This document shows positions 57,891 to 64,000 of a stretch of 64,000 nt of DNA, in pieces; within the stretch, counting starts at the first letter, position 1, and each line of letters opens with the position of its first letter. The DNA comes from an uncultured Lachnobacterium sp. (GTDB taxonomy: Bacteria > Bacillota > Clostridia > Lachnospirales > Lachnospiraceae), in NCBI GenBank assembly GCA_900546625.1, contig URDU01000006.1, positions 1-64,000 on the forward strand, read 5' to 3'. The position numbers and the translations under genes were made by a program. Under the pieces are notes generated by a model that saw only the letters and a program-made list of their open reading frames with translations, made no database searches and was not told where the DNA came from.

Positions 57891-58064
57891 ATGAAGGAAA
57901 TTTTTCAGGAATATGGCGGAATACTCATAACAGTTGTAGCAATTTTATCAATCATCCTCGTTGTAACAGCGGTTATAGGCTCTGATGCAACAGGCATAGT
58001 AGGAAAGACATTTAGTGATCTGATTACAAACTTTTCAAATCATGCCAATATGAGTGTCAAATAA
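57891..58064 (+). CDS. 57-residue Flp-pilin-like small protein
   Basis: GAAAGGA precedes the ATG. The sequence begins MKEIFQEYGGILITVVAILS, with one hydrophobic helix (about 10-30) and a short polar tail. The EYGGILI block resembles the EYGLI segment of Flp pilins, and the same N-terminal pattern recurs in the proteins at 61122 and 61287. There is no leader ahead of the motif. It sits directly before the CpaF-type ATPase, the expected place for a major pilin gene. Function as pilin is inferred from motif and context. Confidence 0.65.
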   Translation: MKEIFQEYGGILITVVAILSIILVVTAVIGSDATGIVGKTFSDLITNFSNHANMSVK

Positions 58065-58074
58065 GAGGTGATAA

Positions 58075-59163
58075 ATGGAGCTTGGAAAAGAATATTTTGG
58101 ACCGCTTTGGAGCTTTGTAGCCAGCAACGAGATAACGGATATAGATTATAACGGCAAAGAAATCTGGCTTACAAATATATTCAATGAGCGTTTCAGAGCC
58201 AATCAGCAGTTTGTCACACAGTATATGACACCTGCTTTTGTGGAGCAGTTTACACAGCGCATCGCCAATGTCGTAAGCAGACAGTTCAATAAGAGAAATC
58301 CGGAGCTTGAGGCAGAGACAAGCGAGCTTCGTGTGACGATACTGCATGAGTCGGTTGCGAAGTCAGGAAGGAGCATCAGCATACGAAAGACACCTCCGCT
58401 TATCAGGCTGACGGCAGAATCTGCGATTGCTGAGAAATTCTGCTCAGAGGAGCTTTTAGCCGTTTTGATAAACTGTGTCAGGACCAAGATGAATATCACT
58501 TTTTGCGGCATGCCGGGCATTGGAAAGACGGAGTGCGTGAAGTTTTTCTCACAGTTTATTCCGGCAAATGAGCGTGTGATTACGATTGAGGATACCCTTG
58601 AGATACGCTATTCCGAGACAAATCCGGGCAAGGACTGCATAGAGATGAAGGTGAGTGAGGATGTGTTTGGCTACTCTGAGGCCATCAAGTCGTGCCTTAG
58701 AATGAATCCGAAGTGGATTATGCTCTCGGAGGCACGCTCAAAGGAGGTAAAATATCTGCTGCAGAGCTGGAGCACCGGTGTGCGTGGCATGACGACACTC
58801 CACACAGACGATGTGCGCAATATCCCGGACAGAATACTCAATATGCTTGAGAGCCGTGTGGATGCGGAGCGTATGGAGAATGACATATATCAGGCGCTTG
58901 ATGTGGGGATTTTGATCCGCAAGAGGAGAAATGAAGACGGAGTGGTGTACAGATACATAGATCAGGTGTGCTTTTTCTATAGGGAAAACTATACCAATCA
59001 TGTGTTTATGCTGGTATCTGACGGACAGATAGTGACTCACGACATACCAAAGGTCATACTTCGCAGATTTAAAAGAGAGGGTGTTAATGAGCCGTTTGGT
59101 GAGTCCTTTGTCAATGAGATACGGATGAATGAGGCCATGATGAGTGAGGCGAGGGAGGCTTAG
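58075..59163 (+). CDS. CpaF/TadA-type secretion ATPase
   Basis: A 362-residue type II/IV secretion NTPase, short for its family. The N-terminal domain (about 1-105) is followed by ISIRKTPPLIRL, Walker A GMPGIGKT at residues 145-152 (usual form GGTGSGKT), the Asp box ITIEDTLEI, Walker B region PKWIMLSEARSKE, and the His box TTLHTDDVRNIPDRI. The Walker A variant and missing long N-terminal region set it apart from ordinary CpaF. It would power assembly of a Tad-like pilus with the membrane protein encoded next (2 nt spacing). Confidence 0.85.
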   Translation: MELGKEYFGPLWSFVASNEITDIDYNGKEIWLTNIFNERFRANQQFVTQYMTPAFVEQFTQRIANVVSRQFNKRNPELEAETSELRVTILHESVAKSGRSISIRKTPPLIRLTAESAIAEKFCSEELLAVLINCVRTKMNITFCGMPGIGKTECVKFFSQFIPANERVITIEDTLEIRYSETNPGKDCIEMKVSEDVFGYSEAIKSCLRMNPKWIMLSEARSKEVKYLLQSWSTGVRGMTTLHTDDVRNIPDRILNMLESRVDAERMENDIYQALDVGILIRKRRNEDGVVYRYIDQVCFFYRENYTNHVFMLVSDGQIVTHDIPKVILRRFKREGVNEPFGESFVNEIRMNEAMMSEAREA

Positions 59164-59165
59164 GG

Positions 59166-60551
59166 ATGAAATATATATTGATTTTATTTCTGACATATGT
59201 GCTGCATCTTCTGCTCAAGCTAAACTGGGTGTGTACGGCTGTGGTACTTGTTTTTCTTCTTGTTATGCAGTATTTTCACCGTATCAAGGGACAAAGATTT
59301 CAGGAAGCGCGAAAGCGCTTTCTGGATGTATCGCTGTATATTGACACACTGTTGTATTCATTTTTGAAGGAGCAGAAGATAATCCGTGCATTTGAGGATG
59401 TAAAGAGTACACTGGCAGATGGACATATGAAGGAGACTGTTAGCAGAGCTCTTGACCATATGCTGCTCACATTTGATGAGACAGAGGTGTTTGTGGATGC
59501 TATGAGGATTATTGAGGATGAGTACAGATGTAACCGCATAGTGAATGCACACGAGTTTATGGCACATGCCGAGTATTATGGCGGTGATATCAATGAGTCT
59601 GCCAAAATACTGCTTAAGGATAAGAGTGCATGGGAGCGCAGGATACTGCACAATATCGAGGACAGACAGAGGATGTTTCATCAGATTATCTTATCAGTTG
59701 TGACCTCTGTTATCATTAGCGGAATCATACTTTATCTGCCGGTTTTGAGTATGGATATCAGCAGCAATATCATAGTGCAGATACTGTCTGTTGCTCTTAT
59801 AGTGCTTGATGATTTTATCATACTCTGGGGACAGAAATTCCTTGAAGTGGATTATCTGGCTATTGATCTGCTGCCTGAGGATGATAAGCATGCCAAAAAG
59901 CTTGAGGAATACAAGGCGTACAATTCGGCAAAGGAGCTTCGCGCGTCAATTCTTATGGCTGTTATACCTGCATTAGCAAGTGTATTTTTACTGTATACTG
60001 ACAGACAGTGGCCGGCTGTTGCAGCTATGGGAGTTACTCTTGTATGTCTGAACCAGCACCGTATAGGCCACAGGCTTATGAAGAAAAATCTGATAGCAGA
60101 TGTAAAGAGTGCATTTCCAAAGTGGCTGATGGACCTCGCCCTGTTGATTCAGAGTGAAAATGTGCAGGTTGCCATACAAAAGTCGAGAGAACATATACCT
60201 GTGATACTTAAGGAAGAGGTAAATACGCTTGTGGAGAGACTGGATGTGGAGCCGGAGAGCTCTGATCCGTATCACAGGTTCCTTGACTGCCTCAATCTGC
60301 CGGAGATAAACGCAGCCATGGGCATGCTGTATGCAGTTTCGATTGGAAACAGCGGCAATAGCGGCAGCCAGATTGATGAGCTGATTACGAAAAATCTGGA
60401 GATGCTTGATGCAGCAGACACCGCGAGACTTAAGGACAAGACCGCCGGCATGTATCTGTTGTTTTTGGCGCCTGTTATCACAGCATCCTTTAAGATGATA
60501 GTTGATATGGCTATTTTCCTTATAAGCTTTTTGGCTTACAAGGTAGTGTAG
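59166..60551 (+). CDS. double-length TadB/TadC-like pilus assembly membrane protein
   Basis: A 461-residue protein with two similar halves, each with an amphipathic soluble helical domain and two to three membrane helices (helices near 5-42, 175-225, 265-300 and 435-460). This matches a fusion of TadB and TadC (T2SS F fold), which are separate proteins of about 300 residues in ordinary Tad systems. The cytoplasmic segments FLDVSLYIDTLLYSFLKEQ and FPKWLMDLALLIQSENVQ are the equivalent domain starts. It is the inner-membrane platform for the ATPase upstream. Confidence 0.7.
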   Translation: MKYILILFLTYVLHLLLKLNWVCTAVVLVFLLVMQYFHRIKGQRFQEARKRFLDVSLYIDTLLYSFLKEQKIIRAFEDVKSTLADGHMKETVSRALDHMLLTFDETEVFVDAMRIIEDEYRCNRIVNAHEFMAHAEYYGGDINESAKILLKDKSAWERRILHNIEDRQRMFHQIILSVVTSVIISGIILYLPVLSMDISSNIIVQILSVALIVLDDFIILWGQKFLEVDYLAIDLLPEDDKHAKKLEEYKAYNSAKELRASILMAVIPALASVFLLYTDRQWPAVAAMGVTLVCLNQHRIGHRLMKKNLIADVKSAFPKWLMDLALLIQSENVQVAIQKSREHIPVILKEEVNTLVERLDVEPESSDPYHRFLDCLNLPEINAAMGMLYAVSIGNSGNSGSQIDELITKNLEMLDAADTARLKDKTAGMYLLFLAPVITASFKMIVDMAIFLISFLAYKVV

Positions 60552-60561
60552 GAGGTGCGCT

Positions 60562-60936
60562 GTGAGTCAGATAATGAAGACCTTTTTAGGTGTGTTTTTG
60601 ATTATGTTTATGGTGGTGACATCATCAGGTGTGTTGTCGGGCTTTATGACTGTCGTTGAGGCACAAAACCTCCATGCGCAGATTATCAATGAGCTTGAGG
60701 ATAGTGATTATGACAGCTTGGTTGCTCAGACCTGCTTTGAAAATGCATCAAAAGCAGGAGATACCCTGGAGCTTAAGCTGTATATGACAGACAATTCCAT
60801 AAAGACAGTCACAGATGCATCACAAATCGCCTCGTCAGATGAGATAGAAAAGGCAAGAGTGGAGCTTAAATTCAATTACGCGGTAGCATTTTTCGGAATA
60901 GAGCAGGAGCATGTGCTGAGCGGCTATGCGTTGTAG
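60562..60936 (+). CDS. pseudopilin-like small secreted protein, GTG start
   Basis: A 124-residue protein. AGGAGG directly before the GTG at 60562 supports that start (the next ATG is at 60574). It has an N-terminal hydrophobic helix (MKTFLGVFLIMFMVVTSSGV) and a soluble domain (about 35-124). Layout and position after the platform protein resemble TadE/F-type minor pseudopilins or DUF4320-like proteins of clostridia. No cysteine pair is present (single Cys near residue 55). Role inferred. Confidence 0.65.
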   Translation: MSQIMKTFLGVFLIMFMVVTSSGVLSGFMTVVEAQNLHAQIINELEDSDYDSLVAQTCFENASKAGDTLELKLYMTDNSIKTVTDASQIASSDEIEKARVELKFNYAVAFFGIEQEHVLSGYAL

Positions 60937-60981
60937 CACTCTTTTTGTGGACATGGCTGTATAAGAGGGAGGAGAAAACAG

Positions 60982-61080
60982 ATGGAGCTATTAATAGAAG
61001 AATTGGGAGGAAGCGTTATTATGCTTCTTTTAGGCAGTGGAGCGGTCGGTGTGCTTGTATATGTGTCCACCCTGCTGTGA
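60982..61080 (+). CDS. 32-residue single-helix protein
   Basis: GGGAGGAG precedes the ATG. The product begins MELLIEELGGSVIMLLLGSG and is essentially one membrane helix. Its ExxGG-hydrophobic start echoes the EYGG motif of the other small proteins of the locus. At 32 residues it is very small, but the strong ribosome binding site and tight spacing to the next gene (41 nt) support it. Confidence 0.5.
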   Translation: MELLIEELGGSVIMLLLGSGAVGVLVYVSTLL

Positions 61081-61121
61081 TAATAACCGAATTGATTAAA
61101 AGTATGTAAAGGTAAGAGAAC

Positions 61122-61268
61122 ATGAAAGAAGTATTCAGACAGTATGGAGGCGTGCTGATTGCAGCGGCCGCCACAAGTGCATTTCTCGTGCTGATGGGAA
61201 ATATTGTGCTGGCTCAGGGAGGCATGCTTGCGCAGCTCATAAATATATGGGGCAACAGTGCGATTTAG
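61122..61268 (+). CDS. 48-residue pilin-like small protein
   Basis: AAAGGTAAGAG precedes the ATG. The sequence MKEVFRQYGGVLIAAAATSA matches the start of the protein at 57891 (MKEIFQEYGGILITVVAILS) at most positions, then continues as a single hydrophobic helix with a short tail. It looks like a second pilin-like subunit. No leader or cleavage site is visible before the motif. Confidence 0.65.
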   Translation: MKEVFRQYGGVLIAAAATSAFLVLMGNIVLAQGGMLAQLINIWGNSAI

Positions 61269-61286
61269 ATAACCGGGAGACGATAG

Positions 61287-61751
61287 ATGAAGGAGATAAT
61301 GCAGACATATGGAGCCATGATAGTGGCGGTGGTCGTAGGAATTGCGCTGCTGTCGGGATTTGGGGCTCTGAAGAACAAAATGGGTGTGGCGTTTGCGACA
61401 CAGGATATATTGAGTGAAAATAGCGCAAACAACAGCTATGACAGCATAAAAAATATACCGGTTCCGGGTATTGAGCTAAAGGAGAAAATGCGCCGGAATG
61501 CCGTAAGCTACAGTGTGTATGACCTGCTTGAGGTTACAGCACATGAGGATAATCTGGATAAGCTTGAGGTTTATGCCCTGTATGATTCGGGCAGAAATGA
61601 CTGTACAGGCAGCATATCAGCCGATGAATCGTCACTCAGCTTTCCGGATTATGGTGTGTATGATATGCATGTCAGGATAACCTGCAAAAACGGCACAAGG
61701 GATCATGTGAGGATAAGTATTCCAATTAATAGAAAGGTAGCGGATATATAA
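61287..61751 (+). CDS. 154-residue minor-pilin-like protein
   Basis: GGGAGACGA precedes the ATG. The N-terminus MKEIMQTYGAMIVAVVVGIA shares the motif of the small pilin-like proteins, followed by one helix and a soluble domain of about 120 residues ending in a beta-rich NKNGTRDHV-like region with Cys pairs (residues about 113 and 140). It would be the larger minor subunit of the structure. Its stop is 1 nt before the next gene. Confidence 0.65.
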   Translation: MKEIMQTYGAMIVAVVVGIALLSGFGALKNKMGVAFATQDILSENSANNSYDSIKNIPVPGIELKEKMRRNAVSYSVYDLLEVTAHEDNLDKLEVYALYDSGRNDCTGSISADESSLSFPDYGVYDMHVRITCKNGTRDHVRISIPINRKVADI

Positions 61752-61752
61752 A

Positions 61753-62634
61753 ATGAAAAATGAAAAACAACACAGACTTTTATTTATTATACCGGCAGTG
61801 ATAATAGCAATAATTCTTATCATATGTATAGCAGTGGCAGTAAGCTCAAAATCAGGAGAAAAGGGGAAGAAAAAGGATTCCCGGTCTGTCAGTGTGACAG
61901 AAAATACGCAGGATATTGTAGCTGAAAGCGAGACACTTGAACTTGTGAAAAAGGATGCATTGAAGGAAACAAATGTAGTTGATAAAGATAATAAGCAAAA
62001 TAACGGTACGCAATCAGATACCAATGATAATTCCGCACCGGCAGCCGATAATTCAGATAATGCAAATACAGCGTCAGATAAATCTTCTGACAAATCATCA
62101 GAAGACAAAACAGCAGCAGATAAAAAGACATTGACAGGCAGCAATAACACATCGGCAGACAGCAATAACACACAACAACCTGCAGGTAACGATTCAAAAC
62201 CGGCAGCATCAAATCAGACAGTCACACCTGAGCCGGCTCAAAGTAAGCCCGCGCAGCCGGAAGCACCAAAAAATGAGTATGTTGCACCGGGATGGATATT
62301 TTATGGCAGTAAGGCTGGAAATGGCATGACAGGGGAGCAGAAGGCGTATGTTGATTCGTTGGTGAAACAGTGGACAGATGGAAGCATATCTGATTCATAT
62401 TTAGCGGAACAGATTGCACATAAGATGAAAGAAGAGTGGGGATTATCATTGAATTCAGTAGGAATTTCTGGTGATGACAGATGTATTTATCCGTCAAAAA
62501 ATGAGATACCTAATTATAATGAGGCTCTAGCTGAGTCATATGGATTTTATAATTTTACAGGCCTGTATACTAAAGGAGAATATGATGAATACGGATATCT
62601 GATATGCTATATGTGGGGAGTTGGTATTTTTTAG
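61753..62634 (+). CDS. membrane-anchored protein with long Ser/Asp/Asn linker and C-terminal domain
   Basis: A 293-residue protein: one N-terminal membrane helix (LLFIIPAVIIAIILIICIAV), a low-complexity linker of about 130 residues rich in Asp, Ser, Asn and Thr, and a C-terminal domain of about 110 residues (from WIFYGSK) containing YVDSLVKQWTDGSISDSY and a terminal YLICYMWGVG. The linker suggests projection through the wall. The function is unknown; its place in the pilus-like locus implies a surface role. Base composition turns AT-rich from about 62330 on. Confidence 0.75.
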   Translation: MKNEKQHRLLFIIPAVIIAIILIICIAVAVSSKSGEKGKKKDSRSVSVTENTQDIVAESETLELVKKDALKETNVVDKDNKQNNGTQSDTNDNSAPAADNSDNANTASDKSSDKSSEDKTAADKKTLTGSNNTSADSNNTQQPAGNDSKPAASNQTVTPEPAQSKPAQPEAPKNEYVAPGWIFYGSKAGNGMTGEQKAYVDSLVKQWTDGSISDSYLAEQIAHKMKEEWGLSLNSVGISGDDRCIYPSKNEIPNYNEALAESYGFYNFTGLYTKGEYDEYGYLICYMWGVGIF

Positions 62635-62636
62635 TT

Positions 62637-64000
62637 ATGAAAGAATTTTTAAAGAAGTTAATAGTAGGAGTATTGCTAATTATATGTATAGGGTTAAATT
62701 TTGAGAAAAGTAATATTATTGCAGATGAATGGAGTGAGCCGGTTAAGTTTTATAATAGTTACGGAAACAGTGCAGTTTTTAAGCCTACAAACATATATGA
62801 GGGCGATATTTATTTTTGTTCAGCAGGAAATACATCTACTTCAGGAACAAAATATAGGACAATAGGCTACAAAATGAGTGTAAAAAATAGTAGTGGGAAT
62901 GTTATTCAGACCATTTATTATCAAATGGGTGGAAGCTATATGACACTTAAATGTCAAGCAAAGTCAGGTGGGAAGGAATATATGATGTACAAAATTCCTT
63001 TGAGATATGTTAGGAACAGAATGAATCAAGAATCCCTCAAAGCCCTTAGCTCCGGCTCCTGCACCATCATCCTCGATGCCTGCATGGTACTTCGAGTAAA
63101 TGGCAAGAACAAGGGTGGCATGAATGATAATGGTCCTTCCTGGGGAAAGGTTTATACTACATATGCAGGTATATCCAAAGCGGCAAACTGGACGGACAGC
63201 GCACTCTCAGCACTGTATTCGTATTATGGCAAGACGGTGAGAGGACTGTTTCATACAATTGATGTCAGGAAGTCTACAGGCATAAACTGTGTATCAGGGG
63301 GAGGTACATACTGCTATGGTACATATGTGACAATAAGTGCAAGCAGTTCTGCCGGATATGATTTCACGAATTGGAACAATGATTCGTCAATGAGCTCATC
63401 ATCATATGGTTTTTATGTGAATTCGGGTGGTACTTATACGGCATACGCAAAGGCAGGTACTATAGCTGTGACATTCTGGCGGAATACGAGTGCGTCTGAT
63501 TCAGAAAAGACCTCAAAGAGCTACACATATGGAGGCATCAATCAGGCTTTTCCGGCTGTGGGCTGGCAGATGGCCGGGTATCATATGAGTGGCTGGGGAA
63601 ATAATTCGTATGATACGACTGCCGGATATCCGTTATTGTGTGGTGTGGCAAACAGCTGGATTGAGTCAAACAGACCGTCGAAAAATTTATACGCAGTATG
63701 GCAGGAAAACGAGTATACCATAGAATATGATACCGGTGTATCTGCCACTGTGAAGTATAGTGATACGGTGACATTGCCAAGCCAGCATATGTGTATAGGC
63801 TGGATTTTAGGAGAAGAGTATCCTGATATAAAATATGCGCCGGGAGAGAGTATACAGGTAGCTGATTTATGCAGGATACTGGGGATAGAGTTTACAGATA
63901 AGGCGGTAATACGTATGTATGCACTTTGGGAGCATGAGCCTACCATAGAGGCGGATGATATGTTCTTTTCGATAAAGCAGGCAAGGAATGGCGGTATAAC
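62637..64000 (+). CDS. large secreted surface protein with repeat-like domains (runs off the window)
   Basis: An open frame from the ATG at 62637 to the end, at least 454 codons with no stop. It begins with a signal peptide (MKEFLKKLIVGVLLIICIGL). A first domain (about 30-200) has no family I recognise. It is followed by two InlB/Flg_new-like beta segments: TVRGLFHTIDVRKSTGINC with a SGGGTYCYGTYVTI block and NWNNDSS, then EYTIEYDTGVSAT with a second LYAVWQ and MYALWEHEP. These resemble Listeria-Bacteroides repeats of adhesins. Codon use shifts sharply at 63031-63096. Likely an adhesin or surface-attached partner of the pilus-like system. Confidence 0.7.
   Translation, partial: MKEFLKKLIVGVLLIICIGLNFEKSNIIADEWSEPVKFYNSYGNSAVFKPTNIYEGDIYFCSAGNTSTSGTKYRTIGYKMSVKNSSGNVIQTIYYQMGGSYMTLKCQAKSGGKEYMMYKIPLRYVRNRMNQESLKALSSGSCTIILDACMVLRVNGKNKGGMNDNGPSWGKVYTTYAGISKAANWTDSALSALYSYYGKTVRGLFHTIDVRKSTGINCVSGGGTYCYGTYVTISASSSAGYDFTNWNNDSSMSSSSYGFYVNSGGTYTAYAKAGTIAVTFWRNTSASDSEKTSKSYTYGGINQAFPAVGWQMAGYHMSGWGNNSYDTTAGYPLLCGVANSWIESNRPSKNLYAVWQENEYTIEYDTGVSATVKYSDTVTLPSQHMCIGWILGEEYPDIKYAPGESIQVADLCRILGIEFTDKAVIRMYALWEHEPTIEADDMFFSIKQARNGGI

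Overview
The window reads as a chromosomal segment of a low-GC, Gram-positive anaerobic gut Clostridium-type bacterium, most likely Lachnospiraceae of the Agathobacter/Roseburia/[Eubacterium] rectale kind. The reasons are the spoIIA operon, a T-box valS leader, a CIRCE-controlled clpB, luxS with a nucleosidase, an anaerobic glycerol-3-phosphate oxidation cluster (glpK, GlpA-like, flavoprotein, DUF1667) and strong AGGAGG ribosome binding sites. The species is an inference; no rRNA or complete tRNA gene is present.

Layout. 1-15200 is an accessory cell-surface polysaccharide region: DUF6020-type membrane proteins, two family 2 glycosyltransferases, two GtrA paralogues, an acyltransferase with an SGNH partner, a flippase, and a UDP-sugar dehydratase / aminotransferase / sugar-phosphate transferase set. 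Its first 5.7 kb is clearly more AT-rich than the rest and carries a HipA-like kinase plus HIRAN-protein cassette (4160-6038). 15270-19673 holds sugar-nucleotide and wall-polymer genes (phosphohexomutase, LCP ligase, UDPGP-type pyrophosphorylase). 19920-36122 is mostly housekeeping: HtrA protease, carbamate kinase, PepF, LuxS, MTA/SAH nucleosidase, polysaccharide deacetylase, an RND pump and the glycerol cluster. 36190-39605 is the T-box and valS. 39721-44356 holds DUF342, a zinc-ribbon/TPR membrane protein and spoIIAA-spoIIAB-sigF. 44716-57494 contains a HAD hydrolase, a NhaD-like antiporter, a cytidylate-kinase-like protein, CarD, pssA-psd-PAP2, a small alarmone synthetase, clpB, rarA and an aminotransferase. 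57500-64000 is a Tad/Flp-like pilus locus with several very small pilin-like proteins, ending in a large secreted protein that runs off the window.

Two things stand out. First, three copies of an undescribed-looking intergenic element (about 21398-21475 reverse, 36569-36805, 44357-44618) share a conserved core with hairpins whose loops are exactly ANGGAN hexaloops, the loop type bound by CsrA/RsmA. Two copies are enclosed by long, near-perfect inverted arms (32 and 38 bp) that differ in sequence between copies. Second, the Tad-like locus has a CpaF-type ATPase and a double-length TadB/TadC-like protein, but its candidate pilins are 32-57 residue proteins with a shared N-terminal motif and no leader. 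A third candidate is the HipA-like kinase/HIRAN cassette with traces of an older duplicate.

Two A-tract frame breaks (near positions 10-14 and 5848-5851) may be real decay or sequence errors. Functions are read from motifs by eye; no database search was possible.
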